Assembly (NCBI GenBank): GCA_037074765.1
Contig: JBAMDO010000578.1
Coordinates: 744,001 to 808,000 of the forward strand
Source: Mansonella perstans
Lineage: Eukaryota > Nematoda > Chromadorea > Rhabditida > Onchocercidae
Reading direction: 5' to 3'
DNA: 64,000 nt
Shown here: positions 1-14,041 of the stretch, piece by piece
Layout: every line of letters starts with the position of its first letter
Position numbering within the stretch: position 1 is the stretch's first letter
Translations under genes and position numbers: made by a program
Notes under the pieces: generated by a model
Seen by the model: the letters and a program-made list of their open reading frames with translations, nothing else
Database searches by the model: none
What the model was told of the DNA's origin: nothing

Positions 1-3000
1 CGATTAGTATCATCATCTGCTGAGGTAGTTTTATACTTGTTTTATATCACTCTATTACGGATTGATATTTTATTGGGATTACTTTTCATACAGTTAGCGC
101 TTATTTATTATTTGCATTTATTTCATGCTAACATTTTGACCTTATTCCAGTTGATCTTATATTTTGACCTTATTCCTGCTTGTTTCCTAATCATCACCAA
201 TGTGAAAAAAAGGTGAATAGGGATTGTGAATTAGTATTCTAATTTCCGAAGAGTATCCTTATTTACCTTTGAGCTACTTTTGTTCTGTCCTCACAGTGAT
301 GATTACTTCAGGTCATTAGTACTACAATGATCTTAGCAAATCGCATAACGACATTACCTAACGGATGGGAGGCAATATTGAAGAGTGCCATACCGACTGC
401 GGCATTAGCCCATCTAGACGATGTCGATAAGAGTGTCGGTCGCGCATCTGCTCTTCTCATTCTTGAAATGACTAAGGCGAACGTATTGGATATTGATAAC
501 TCAGTGACACGTCGTATCGTATCACTTATAAAACAGAAGAAAAAGTAAGCATCTGATTTGTTACAAAATTTAGCGTTATGAGCAAGCTGGAAAAATGTGC
601 GGTCAATTATCACACTGTCATTTAAGACACATTGTATCATATCATTCTGCATGCTATTTTATTTTTTTATTCCGAAGTTGCAATATGTCATGTTATAAAG
701 TAAAATATTTGTAATCCGTTTATTGTAGGATGCGAACGGTAAACTACTTGACATTCTTACTGAAAGACTGAATGCCAAAAATTGAAAGAATTAAAGTGTA
801 GATAAATGCAGTAGATAGAAAAAGGAAGTAAATAAATGTTTTATTATTATAGTTTCTGGAACAACATCTCATCAATTTTGGTACCCGTAATAAAAGTCAT
901 GCTTGATAAAAAGATGGCAGTGGAAGGTCGAGAGCTGCTGGAAAGAATACTGAATGCTTTTTTTGACGGGTAATTGTTTTTGAGCTTATTAAACCTATTC
1001 AACGATTGGTCATCTTATAGTTTAAGATTCACATCTTTTGCAGCTATCACGGGAAGAAGTTACTCTTATTTAGCGCTCAATTATGTAAAATTGTCCATGC
1101 AACATTTCTGTGAGGCAAAGTATTGGTGACGGAAATAGTGCATTTCAGGATATTTTGGAATCCGTCGTTTCCGAGTGTTGCTTGGGTAAACACTTTTTCA
1201 GAATTTTCGGAGTTTGGGATTTGCTGGGCTATGAATCGATGTGCTAATGATTTGGATGTTATTATGGATGAATTTATTGCAAAGGTTTTTGTTTTTCCGT
1301 TAAAAATTTTCTATTTTATTGTATTAACTTACCGTTTCCCTCAAAAGTTTAGATGTGGCTTGCAATGAAGTTTACTCTAAAGTGGAATAATAAGTCACTG
1401 GTCAGGAAAATGGTACATTTACCGGAACGCATTATCAGTAAATGGTTCCAAAATTCGCAGATTGCATATCGAATACGTCACCAAATTCAAAATCATCTCT
1501 TAGATGAGGTTTTTTTGTTTTACATTTTTCTGTTGGATGTGCATTTCATGAGTGTGTTTTTGAAAAAGAAATCCAAATGTTCCGGTGAATCATTTTTTCA
1601 GCTTCCATCGACAGAGGCATTAGTCGAAGAGCTATTTTGTAACAGAGTAGAGCCGATTTCATCAAACTTCGTGATGCAGTTACTCAAACATGCGCATGCT
1701 AGCCAGAAATTGGTTTATAATGTGATAGAAAAATGTAATGATGATATGCTAGGTGAAATTAATTCTCAATTTGATCTCTGTCAAGCTATTTCGAGCAAAA
1801 TTGACTGGGACGATACTGAAGATGCTGCATTGCATATGCTGAAGTTATTAATAGAACTCACCATAAAATTTGGCAAGGAGATCACCGAGTTTTATATGGT
1901 ATTGTATTTAAAAATACTATTTTATTGAAAATGTGCTGGGAGTTCATTTGTGACGATGCTTTTTTTGTAAATATTGTTCGTTCTTTTCTCTAGGTGCTAG
2001 CGAATTACGTTCGAATGCAGAAATAATTTTTTTCTTTTTTACAGAAGTTTCACATAACTAATATAAAGCCTTTTGATTTGATTTCTTCAACTGATAACTA
2101 ATTTGGAAGGAATCGCTTTAAGCAGCATTCTTTATTCGGTTGTTGAGAATTATCTGATTAGATGAGCTATTATTTCCGCGGTATTTAATACTTCGAAATT
2201 AGCAATTCATCTACAATATAAGAATTTTCGTTTGAAAAAGTGAAGTTTTGACAGTGAATTAGATCAAGTTAAAAAATAGTGAAGTTCAGATCAATAAATC
2301 ATGGTGAGAGTTTTGTATGCATATATTATGAGATTGTAGAGATTATCAGTTGTTGATGCATATTTTCGTTGCAGGCTAATGATGAATTAACATCTGTGCG
2401 ATTTTTGATTGCTTTTGGGTTATTGAGTAGGGAGAAGTATTCCGCAACACATTTTACGGATGAAGATCTATTACTTGTAAGAGCTATGCGATTTTGTGTT
2501 CATCAAGCAGATCTGAAACGTTGGGACATTATTATGGATATCGCTACGTCATTCTCTTGTTTCGAAACCGCTTTGCAGCAAGTAGGTTTTGTTATAGTAA
2601 CTCATGTAATATCCTTTAAAATGTATGAGGTATTCAACTGTAAGTTAACTACTAATTGTGTTTTACTGATGTCATTAGCGAATTTTTTGATTTTACATGA
2701 CTGTTAAATGAGTGGTAAATATCTGTTTTCGGATGAAAATAGATTTCTTAGGATTGGAAAAAAGGTAGATACAAAAAATTTGGGCGAAGTGTACATCAAA
2801 ATAGACACACACACACACGTCTTATGAAATATGAATATAAACGTTTGACGGTTGCAAATGTAAATATTAAGCGAATTTGTGAATTTATATAAGTTTACTG
2901 ATGTTAAGGTATTGGGAGAGAATCGTCAGGTAGACCAAAAGCTGCTTATAACAGTATTAAATAAGCGAGGACGAGAGGTATTATTTTTTAATATCTTTTT

Positions 3001-6000
3001 GTTTGATGAATTTCAAAATTCTGCTTTATATTTGAAGTCTTTTTAGCTTTCAAATGTAGAAGCTAGAGTAATAACAGGAATTATCTGAATTATATTTATC
3101 AGTAAAAGTTAGTGAAAATTTTTCTTAGTCTATAATACTATAGATTTCTGAATGTTTGCGAGGCGAATTGGTTGATCTTATTGTTGGACAATTTTTCGAA
3201 TCGGAAGAGCTATCTTCAGGTAGTGATTCTGTGATTATTTGAAAGAATGGAATCGATTGCAAATTTTTATGTTTTCCATATTGAAGTACTGAACAAAAGC
3301 ATAGTTTGCTTCGATGTAGGCAGTAGGGGGAAGTGAAAATTTTTGTTACATGTTGAAAACATTTTAATTGTGTTATTTGATTATTCAGTCATTCATTCAC
3401 GGTAGAGCTATGGCAAATAGATTTCAATTCGAGGAACTTGTATATTTCCTTTATATGTAAGTATGCTTTCAGAGGTTATAAACGAAACAGTTAAACTGTT
3501 GATTTCATCTGGTGTGGATATGAATTTAGTAGCGCAAACCATTAGCAATAAAATTAAATCAAGCAATCTGCTTCAGTATGAGTATGTTTTATGAATTTTT
3601 TTGATATTATCAGATTTTTATAATGTTAATTTAGCAAACACTGAACAGCACCCGAAAATTCTGTAATATTCATTCGCTTTTATTGCATTCTTTAATTACC
3701 TTTTTTTAGTTTTTGTGATATTGAAATTGCGACAACATTCGCTGCTTCACTGCCATCATCGTACGCATCTTGTTTTATTGTTAGCTCTTCCGATTTGGCT
3801 GATAAGTTAGCCGCTCTCGATAAGAAGGTATTTATTATTAATAATATTAGCACCGTTAAATTGATAATGCATAGTGCTGTCGGAAAAAGCCAAACGAACA
3901 CTCGGCTAGATGACGCTTAAGTTTTATTATCAAAAACAATTTCCGAACAATTTGAACACTGTTAATCATTCCAAAATTCTTCGGTCTCTTGCGAAATGGA
4001 GCATAATTCAATTATATTGTTAAAATCTTAGAATATTTTGAAAAAGTCTTTGGAATCCTAAGAACTAGCCCATTTTTTATCAGCTAATAGATTTTTTCTG
4101 CCATTCAAAACTCAAGTATTTCATTGTTTGGAGGATAGCAATAACGCTGTTAACCAGTAGCCAAGCCATAAGAAATTAGCTATAGGATACTGAGATTGAT
4201 AATATTTTTATTATGGGAGTAAATATATATTTCACATATATATATATGCCATCTTTTCAGTATGGCTTAGAAATAATGACTGCTCAGGAATGTCTTACTT
4301 CGTCAATAGTTAAATCGGTGTTCAGTGGAAATGTGGACGATGATTCCACATTGTTATCTGACCTCGGTTATGCTTTATTTTTAATAAGCTATCTAGACAC
4401 GGCATTTGAAGAACACGTTGAATACTGTGTGGCAAGCTTTCTTTATGTTGTTGCTGTTTCATCATTAGCATCTATAAATGCAATATGCAGCGAGAAGCTC
4501 ATCGACAAAAGGACAAGCTTAAATAATTTAATCAACAACTTGATTTTGGTTTGTTTATCTCTTCGTTTTTATGATAATTTTTTTCATTATTTATCCAAAT
4601 ATTACTGAGACATTTTTATTTCACTGCACATTGATAGTTATGGCATTGTAAAAGATTATTTCGGGAAATAAGTTAAGAGTCCTGACACCAACTAATTATT
4701 CCAGACAAATGAACAATTTAAAGTAAACCTTCTTTCTGAGTGTATCTCATCGATTGCTAACGGAAATGAATCGTTATGCTTGTTCATTGCATTGCGCTCA
4801 TTAGCTAATAACTTATGCGAGGAAAAGGTTAAAACATTGTTCGAAGATTTCGTAAAGAATTTGGATTCTTTTAACATTGCATTTTGTTCTGCAGCTCTTC
4901 GTTTGCAGGGTTTGTTTTTCTTATCAATAGTATCTCATTCCATATTTTTGTAAGTTACTGTCTGTGCATGTAACAAACCGAAATTAAAAATATAAAAGTA
5001 TTTAAAACCTCTGAATGTAAAATGAATAATTTTCAAACATAAGGTATACATTTCAGAACTATCATTTCCAGGTGTAGAAAATGAGTGTAACGATTATTGT
5101 GACCCATTTGTTTCTATGAAATGTTGGACAAGTCGTTTTGAAATAGCATCATCTTTGAAAAATTCGGTCAATTTACTTCAACTCTTTACTCAATTCATAG
5201 TAGAGGGACGTTCCACACTCGAGACATATTTGTTTACTTACAAGTGAGTATTAAACTGTTTTTTGCTTTCAAAAATTTTTCCTGTATAAAATAAATACCG
5301 CATCTGAAAGTAAATAAACTTTGCTTCCTTACCATTCTCATCCCAGCTCGACTATTTCTGCTTTATTGAGACACTGTACTTTGCTTAGAGTGCAGTAATA
5401 TTCTGAATACAATGCGGTATAATAGAATATTAAATCATCTATACTTCATCTAGCTTAATTATTTAATGAAAAGATCACTAAACTGCCGTTGAATTATCTT
5501 ATCTGATGTTGTTCTTTCGATATGGCAGTGCAATGGAGGACGATGAACAAAATATATTCAACTGCGCTCTTCTTCGTTTTCTTGCTAGTTGTTGTCCATA
5601 TCTGCCGGAAATGGACAACTCAATGCGAGATTTCTTATGCTGTGCATTAATTACATCGCTCGAAGTATGTTGAATGATTCTTTAAACTATGATATAAATT
5701 TTTTTGAAAATGTATGAATTTTATGAATCAAATGGACTCTTATTGTAAATTAATCGTACTTTAAATGCAGCAACAGCAATTTATAAAGGGAGATACAAGT
5801 AGTGAATATTGATCTTTTTGTTGAGAGATGTAAACTGTTTTTAGGAATCCATTAGTTTTGCCTACATCTAGCTAATGTAAAAATATAAAATGTATTCGTA
5901 AAGGCAGTGCAGTAATCCATTGGGGAGGAAAAGGTAATATGTTACTTAAAACGTGAGAAAGTAGATGATGTTGAAAAAATTCGAGCTTGGAGTTTTTATA

Positions 6001-9000
6001 GTTTAGATTTTGCTGAAATTACTAATTAAAATTCTTGGCTATATATACATATACAGTTTATTTCTCTCGGTTTCAGAGTGCTAATACATTTTGGGGGCAG
6101 TGTAAATCACCGTCGTATATGTTGTTCAGCAGCATGTCTGCTAGATTATTCAATGAATGTGCTCAAATCATTGCTAGCGCTAAGGATAATATCGAATTAA
6201 CTTCTTTCAGACAGGTTTATATTGTTATTCTTCTCCGCTGAATTTTAGGAATATTTGTTGCAATCAGTTTTCAGCTAAATTATTTGCTAAATTATAGGAC
6301 TTTGTTTAATTCAGGACTGGTTAAACTTTTTCTATCCTGCTGCACAAAATATATTGCTCATATGGTTCTTTGGGCTGTCCACGTGTCAAGAAAATCCTCA
6401 TCCGATAGCTCTTCAGAACACTCTTTGTCTATCAGTAAATTACATAACAGACGAATTTATTCGAATTGCTTCATTACCGCCTGTTTTCGATGTCGAATTG
6501 GATTTCCTCAAGTAACATATATACATATATATATGATTTATGATTTATGTGTATGATTGAAATACCTACGAACAATTCCCGTAAAATGTTAAATCAGTCA
6601 AAGAGAACATGAAACGGAAAGTTTTATAATTGAGGATTTGTTTTATACGCTCTTGTCATCTGGATCACTGAAAGAATGGAACAGATGGTGAATCCATGGT
6701 TCATCAGGTGTCACAACTGCTTCAAAGAACACATATCATTCAGTCTAGTGCAGAGACTAGAAGGAATGGATGAAATATTAAATCAGTTAAGAGAACTATG
6801 GAAATGCACATGCCAAGCTATGTGCTGTGCTGCAAAAAAAATCTTAGAACTTTGAAATGACTCCATTAGTAATTTAATTTTCATGTACTAGTGATTTTAA
6901 AAAGTCGGCTAAAGATAAGTACTGACAAAATTGATTTATTCTGTTGATAATTACCGAGTCACTACTTTCAGCTATGATGAACATTTACAGTCGATTGTGA
7001 TACCTTTGCGTACATTGATCAACTCAGCTTGTCCAGATGTCCAAATTGCTGCTTTAAAAATACTTAAATTGTAAGTTTAGATTTTATTGCGGGAAATGTG
7101 AATTTCCTCGTAGTTTTGCCTGAATCAATGGATCTATATGCCATTACTTAAAAACATTAAAAAATTCTTCTTATGCCTTGTAGAGCAATCAACAATATTT
7201 ATTAACTCATGAAATTATCAATAACAGGGAAATGCTGGCAATACCCTCCGTTTCCGGTCGATTCCGTTTATAAACTATATGCCACGAAAACTTTTTTGCA
7301 GAATAACGAAGGACATGCTAAAAATACAAAATATGCGGAACGACGAAAATGATCCGGGAGATGAGAAGCTTCCTTCCACTCATGAGAAACAACTTCCAGT
7401 GCCATTTACTAGAATTTTGGATGATGCTGCGATAAGCAATTGCATTTTACCACCGAAATTGCTTATCTGGGACGCTTTTATCAGTTCTTTGAGCCAGTTC
7501 GACCTTCTCGAAAGGGTGGCATATTGCAGTGCGATGGGTCCATACATCGATCAAATCATGTCTCAGCTGATTGGCCTTCTTCCGGTTTCTCATCTATTTA
7601 AGTTTTTCTAATCACTTTTTTGCCGAATGAGAAAATGGAAGATTGCATACATTGCGAAAATTAGAAGGATGCACATTTGTTACATTTTTAGCTTGAATGA
7701 TGAATTCTTTCAGGTGTGAATGTTTTCGTGGAAGTTACGGATATTAGCAATCGAGGTATACTCATATGTTACTCATTTTTCTCAGAAAAAATTTAAGAAG
7801 AAAAAGATAGACGGAATATAGAGAGTGAAGTTTGAGGAAGTTCATTACCTAGTATTGCAACTTGCACATTTCATTTAATTGCTGATTTTGAGATGGCTTC
7901 TAATTTCAATAAAAAAGTTTGGTTGAATTAATTAGCTTCAATCTGCTTTTAGATAAAGTCTTGTATTAATTTATAATGTATTAATGTTTTTATGTAGAAT
8001 ATAAAGCGCAAAGCCATTCATCATTGATTTTTTTTTCAAATCAGCTATAAAACACTTACTGATCAGTCATAGAGCTCACAAGACAAGTGAAATATACATA
8101 TTTATTTTAGATTACTGGAATGAAATAAGATCATTGCTGTCACGATATGCTTTCCAGTTATTCTGTACCACTTGTAGAGTGTTGCCGGCAATAGTGCGTC
8201 AGTGGTATATAAAATTGCCTCGTGGTGCTGCTAATATCTGCAAATCGTTCGTTGTTGTTTTCCATTCCATCGTTGTTTTTTTTTTTTTTTTTCATATTGT
8301 ATTTGGCGAGATTCTTTAAGAAATGTGGGTTAATGTGATGCTTTTTTAGGTTTGTCACCAAATCAATCACTCCAATGATCTGGAAAACAGAGTGTAGTCA
8401 ATTTGCATCTTGTAAAATGCCAAATAAATTAAAGGTATTAACAGTGCACTTTTTTATCATGGGATTTTATTAATTTCTTTAGTATTTTCTTAATTTTTAT
8501 GTGCATCACTAGTACTATCCTACAACTTTATGAAGAATAGAATTTTGGGGTTGGAACTCTGAAAATGCTGAAATTGCGTCAAAATAATTTTATGTGATAT
8601 TAAATGTATAACAATTGCATTTTTCTACCATTCTTTTTCAAGAGAAAATTTTAGCTCTGCGTACCGTGGAATACAGACCACAGCAATTGAAATGTAATTT
8701 GATGCTTGCAGCTTCCTATTCTACTATTCTTTATCAGTTGGCAATTACAGTGGTACCGCTTATAGGACTCATGAAATAATAATCCTTCCAGGTTCGATTG
8801 TTACGAGCAGCTCGACAAATTGTAGCAGAATACGACTTGGAAGATTCGACTATGACTCTTACGATAGAATATCCCCCAGATTACCCGCTTAGCATTCCTT
8901 TGATCGAGGATGAAAGAGCTATTGTCAATCGGGAAACAAGAAGAAAATGGCTTTTGCAACTTACCATGTTTCTGACTCATCAGGTTTTGTGATTTTATAA

Positions 9001-10252
9001 ATTTTGCACATCATTAGTTTAAACTGAACTACTACTTATTGTTTAAGAAGAAAATTTTTATACTATTTTTATTTTTAAAAATTACTCCGGATTTAATAGG
9101 GCTGTAGACATATAAATATTATTTATATCATTGGTTGTGCTATATCGATGTTGTATATTTTTTACCAAGAATTTTTTTGATTTGAGACTGTTCTTGCATA
9201 AAAATTGAACTTTATATTAGTTTCTATTGTATTTTTCAATTTTATTATGACGGGTTTGAAAACATTTTGATGAGATGATAGTTGTTGCGTTATTGCAAAA
9301 TATGTTGTTAAAATCTTCTAAAACTTTCAATTTATTTATGGTTAAAAAGATGCCAGTTGCATTTGTTGAAGATTGGAGAGGATCGCAGACAAAATTGTTT
9401 TTTGTTAGAATTGCTGTACAAAATTGCATTGATTCTCATGTTTTGATAGCTGATGATACTGCTTTATACACTGCTATAATTACAGAATGGTTCTATTGTG
9501 GATGCAGTATTAATGTGGGCGGGTAACATCGCGAAACATATGGAAGGTTCAGAGGATTGTACCATTTGTATGATGACTGTTCATTCAAGAACCTATCAGT
9601 TACCACGAGTACGTTGCAAACAGTGTAAAAAGCGGTTCCATTCTGATTGCCTTGTAAGTTCCTCAAATCGAATTTCCACCTTTTTTTAATATTTCAAGAC
9701 GAAACATTATGGTAGTAATGTTGTGGGTTTGTTGGGAATAATTTCTTGAAACATTATTATAAGAATGTTAAAACTGAATAAAAGCATATATATATATATA
9801 TATATATATGGTGAAAAAAGTACCAGTTGGAACTTGAGAAATAGTCACGTACCATAAGTAACCAACAACTCGAACAGTAATAGTCCAGATGTCTCATTAG
9901 TATTTCATTGAATTGAAAGATGGGAAGAACTAGTTAAGACTGCAAAAATGAAGTACCCCCTAAAGTTTCGCAGAATTATCCCAAAACAGTTTGCAATAAT
10001 TTTGAGAAACTTCAGTGAGTACTTAAACGTGAAAATTGCCGCATTATTTGATTTTAAGATCAAACGCAGTATTATGTTATGCCTACAAAATGCACTATCT
10101 CTCCATTGTTCATGGAAAGTTATGTTTTACTTTCGTGATAATTTAAGTTATAGCACTCATTAAGTCCGATTCAAATTTATTATTTGCAGTACAAATGGTT
10201 CGATTCAAGCAATCAGTCGACATGTCCCTTATGCCGAGCTTCATTTCGTTAG
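1..10252 (+). CDS. ltn1: Listerin E3 ubiquitin-protein ligase, 5'-truncated by window edge
   Basis: Listerin is the RING E3 ligase of the ribosome-associated quality control complex; it ubiquitinates nascent chains stalled on 60S subunits. The last three exons give the diagnostic C-terminus: a region with EYPPDYPL and RKWLLQL, then THQ-NGSI, then a C4HC3 RING (CTIC, CKQC, FHSDC, YKWF, CPLC) ending at TAG 10250-10252. Upstream exons encode an all-helical repeat solenoid resembling listerin. Proposed exons: 1-24?, 312-544, 853-969, 1044-~1109, ~1139-1185, 1202-1284, 1353-1508, 1602-1898, 2375-2581, 2909-2977, 3144-3219, 3473-3581, 3710-3827, 4261-4548, 4705-4909, 5072-5243, 5529-5664, 6077-6214, 6315-6511, 6972-7070, 7302-7584, 7714-7755?, 8111-8246, 8350-8434, 8792-8983, 9486-9653, 10190-10252. 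Phases agree except at 1109/1139 and 7584/7714. The conserved N-terminus must lie left of the window. Identity is near certain; single solenoid exons less so. Confidence 0.93.
2805..2818. repeat. (AC)7 microsatellite
   Basis: A run of seven AC dinucleotides inside a listerin intron. It is a simple repeat with no coding role. Confidence 0.9.
9786..9809. repeat. (AT)12 microsatellite
   Basis: A perfect AT dinucleotide run in the last listerin intron, between the two exons that together encode the RING domain. Confidence 0.9.
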
Positions 10253-11283
10253 CTTTTTTCCCGACTTATATAGGAAAAAAAAGATGTACTTTGACTATTT
10301 CGTTGTGATATATAGTATTTGTGAAATATTTTTTATTTATTCTCTGTTCATTATTTTTTAAAATTAGAATAATCGATAATGAAAAATAGAATATTTGAAA
10401 TCGAACATAAAACATGAAACGAAGTAAAGCTTTCAATTTCACTATCCTATGTCTATTCGTTCAGTTAGGTAACGCTTATAGGTGATATTTGATGTTTCTT
10501 TAATCTAATATAAGCATTATTTGAACTTACTTTTTCCTGACTAAATGCTTATTCGCGTAAACAAAACAGATTTACTTTTTTGCCTGAATGAAAACTATTG
10601 ATTTATGCAGGTATATAGAAAAAATTTTACAAAATGTATTAAGGAAATTAAACATAATCATTTCTATGAAACTCTGATAGATTTCATCAAAATTACCTTA
10701 ATTTAATCCAGATTATTCTGTTGTTTTTATGCTTTGGCTCAGTATTGCGAACATCAATGATTGATCATTCAGGTCAATTTATGTTTTTGCTTGTGTAATA
10801 TAAGAGGAATTTCATTTATTATTTGAATGGAAGAATAAAAAATTATACATTTACGGCATGGATACATCTATGAAAAGTTTTTTATTTACGAGAGGCATGA
10901 CAGTCTTTCAAGCTGAATTTGGTATTTATGGTTAGGTAAAAATGGAGAAGGGGAAAGGAAGAGGAGTGAAAGATAAAGGAATGTGTGTTGCAAGTGCTGG
11001 CGAAAAAATTGGCTAGATTTACTCAAATTTTGATGCCTAATAGGCCTAATATTATACATATATGTATATAATAGGTATATATATATCAAAAATATAATAG
11101 GCCTAATAGGCCCCCTCCCCATATTAGTGGGTGGAAATGGAGATATTGATTTTCTTATATAGTGCTAGACACATTTATGATGAACTCGAACAGTAGGACC
11201 TTCCTCTAGACCAGAAGAGAGGCGAGAATTGGTAACTAATAATTTATGTCGAGATTAAAAATTGGGAACGTTTAAAAAAACTC
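10253..11283. other. Intergenic region, LTN1 to PTPS
   Basis: About 1 kb of AT-rich sequence without a supported gene. It holds an AT-rich near-palindrome around 11048-11073 flanked by repeated copies of the AGGCCT core (about 11038-11112). An antisense open frame at 10886-11122 has biased, tyrosine- and serine-rich composition and was not accepted as a gene. Confidence 0.6.
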
Positions 11284-11909
11284 ATGTTTATGGGACCAGT
11301 GGAACTAACACGTCGAGAAACCTTCTCGGCCAGTCACCGTTTGCATAATTTGGGACTAAGTGATAGTGCGAATCAACAATTGTATGGTAAATGTAACAAT
11401 CTGAATGGTCATGGACATAACTACATTTGGGAAGTAACCCTTCGAGGATTGATCGATCCGAATTCTGGAATGGTGAATAATTTTTCTTGCTAGCAGTAGT
11501 TGAATCTGTTTTTCAATTTTGATCTGTATCAAGACTTTAAAAGAATCCGTGATTTGGATCTGTTGGTTATTTGGATAAGGAAAGCTTAATTTGCCTGACT
11601 TATTTTAAATAAGAGTTAACATATTTATGAGCATCGGGGAATCTATTTTAGAATCAATATTAGTTATGCTGAAACTTGCAGGTATACAATTTAGCTGATC
11701 TGAAGAATGAAATGAAGAGCGTACTGTGCGAGGTGGATCATAAGAATTTGGATAAGGATGTTATTTATTTTAAAAATAATGTAAGTACCACTGAGAATTT
11801 GATCGTTTACTTGTGGATTGAGCTGAAAGCGAAAATGAAAAATCCCGACTTGCTTTACAAAATGATTTTGCATGAAACTGAAAAAAATTCGGTTACTTAT
11901 TATGGATAG
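11284..11909 (+). CDS. ptps-1: 6-pyruvoyl-tetrahydropterin synthase
   Basis: This enzyme converts 7,8-dihydroneopterin triphosphate to 6-pyruvoyl-tetrahydropterin, the second step of tetrahydrobiopterin synthesis, in the cytosol. Two exons fit: 11284-11472 (63 codons) and 11682-11909 (75 codons plus TAG), joined in phase 0 across GM|VYNLADL; the total of 138 residues is close to the animal enzyme (about 145). Visible motifs are FSASHRL (zinc ligand His18), GKCNNLNGHGHNY (catalytic Cys37, zinc ligands His43 and His45), DHKNLD (catalytic Asp-His pair), VSTTEN and HETEKN near the end (pterin-anchoring Glu). The ATG at 11284 is chosen because it gives the normal short N-terminus before the first strand; no strong splice acceptor is seen just upstream. 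Nothing essential appears missing. Neighbouring genes are unrelated. Confidence 0.96.
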
Positions 11910-14041
11910 AATTTATTTTCATCATAATTATGAGTACAATGTTTTGCATTTTTTTCTGTTTGGCCGTTATCTTCCTTCTATCTTGCTTTCTATAAATTTT
12001 GAAAAGTTTGTAAAATGTTGCAAATGATATTTGATATTGTATATGTGTTACTATGATTTGTATCAAAATCTTAATGTTATAATTCCGGTATTTCTCAAAT
12101 GGCATTATTTGTTTGCATTTGTATTTGTGAATCAATGTATTTAAGGCACCACGATCTTGTCGCTGTTGAATCAACCCTTTCCATTCCCTGTTGAAATTAT
12201 TCTTCCGATTGATGCACTGTAATTTCTTGTATTTCGCATTGCTTCATCAAAAATGATATATCCTAGGTAGGCATTCCAACACAAACTGTGAAATAATCTG
12301 TAGCTACGAATTCATAATATAAATCACCGTAAATTCAGCTGCGCAAAATTTATTGCAGATAAGTGTTGCGCTCAAAATTGAAGCTATAAAAATTCATGTT
12401 TCGGCAAAGATTATAATTCAGTTATTTTGATAATTATTGATGCAGGCTATCAAAATTACAACCGTAACTATATGTATGTGTCATTAAAGAAGCTTCAAGA
12501 CTGATGTACAAAAGCAAAGAGACTTTTCGGTCTGATCACTGCAAACATTTCTTACGCTGTTTTATGACCGTGGCAACTGATAGCTATAGCAAACATTTAC
12601 TTCTGGAAAAAAAAACATTTGCCTGGCTTCATCCTACTTGCTTTCTTAGACTACCATTTTTAGTTTTGGGAATATCAGCTTCCTACTGTAATAATTCCGG
12701 ACATTGAACGCGTGAATTTATCCATGAAGTGTTATTTGATAACATTTACAGTAGAGTAGATAAAGTGAAAACTACTTGAATGAAATTATTTGCTAAACTA
12801 ATTACTTGTTAATTTTTGCACAATATTGGCAAGTTTAGAAGAAAACAAGATGAAAGTAATGCTCAGAAAGAGCAACTGGATGCAAGGAGTATGATTGGGA
12901 ATTAGCATTTATGGAAATTAATGTAAAGCATGTCGATTCAACATTTATGTAAATGATAAGATGATTACTACTGTAGTTCAACTGTAAAATGCTTAATATC
13001 TAAGTGAATAATATATCACTCTAGTATTGGATTATTAGTTGATTTGTCCAGATTTTCCTGTCATGCAACTATTAACAGAATAAAGAGCGCAAGCTTCATT
13101 TTCTTTTTCCAGTACTTATGATAATAAGGCAGATAGATACTCCTAGATCCAATTTAACATTAGGTACAAATACAGTATCATTTGATAGCTGATCCCAGTT
13201 TTAGCTTATTGCAGTTATCAAAAAAGAAACAAAACAAAAAAGCCATTGAATAACATAAATTTTTAATATGACTATTAATGGTTCAAAATTAAAATATTTA
13301 CAAGTCTAATCAAAACTGATAAATCAGCAGTCAAAAATTCTTAGCATATCTTGTCTTTCATTACATAACTTTATTACAACGTTAACAAATGATGGACACA
13401 AATATTAGGTCTGAAATTGCGGCTGATCCTTTTGTTTATTTGCTATTTACTTGTAATTTCAATCAATATGAGCTAAAATTGCAAATTTCCTCCTTTTTAT
13501 CGTAATATGAAAGATTGGATAGAATAATGTGCTCATAGAATCCAGCAAAAAAATGATCATCAGAGTTCTTAAAGCACTTATTTTCGAGAACAATAAGAAC
13601 AATACCTTACTTCATGATAAGCATACTTTAAATAAGTCATGTAAATAAGTCAGATAAGCTGTAAATAAGTCATCCTATTTCAACAAGCGACCGCTTTTTT
13701 TGAGAAAACCATAAACATTACAAGTTCAAATGTCTGAAAGTGCATCTAATCGCCTTATCAAGCAAATTAGAATTGATTAGAGAAGTGAATATGAATATTT
13801 CACTTACTATTGAATCAATGCAATCATTCATTCCATCCAGTCACATTCAGCTTTTTATCATTTCGAAGGTTCCTTTTACTTTGGCAAATGTTTTGTTTGT
13901 CGGAAGGTGATGAAATGAATTAATTAGCACTAAAATTTATTAATCAGTTCCAAAACAATTCCAAAAATTCTAAAATCTAAGAATATTTCATATCAAATTA
14001 TCATCATCCTATCGTCATTTATAGTAATTTTACAGCACAAG
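11910..14041. other. Non-coding region, PTPS to aspartic protease
   Basis: AT-rich sequence without convincing exons. A 67-codon open frame at 12504-12707 (+) and one at 11893-12174 (-) show no recognisable motif, no splice context and AT-driven composition, so they are not called. Confidence 0.5.

Noticed and set aside
312..784. C-terminus of a Pumilio-homologue 3 (PUM3)-like protein
   Set aside because: Text at 312-544 plus an open stretch from 729 loosely resembles the PUM3 end, but joining them needs a one-base frameshift. Exon 312-544 instead joins the listerin exon at 853 in phase, and the listerin N-terminus would otherwise be missing altogether.
3692..3901. Minus-strand open frame within listerin
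   Set aside because: It is the antisense shadow of the listerin exon 3710-3827.
7228..7275. Listerin exon starting at the acceptor at 7227
   Set aside because: It runs into a stop after about 14 codons. Splicing 7070 to 7302 keeps phase and fits listerin better.
8656..8777. Open stretch after the acceptor at 8655 as a listerin exon
   Set aside because: The flanking exons 8350-8434 and 8792-8983 join in phase and match the family without it.
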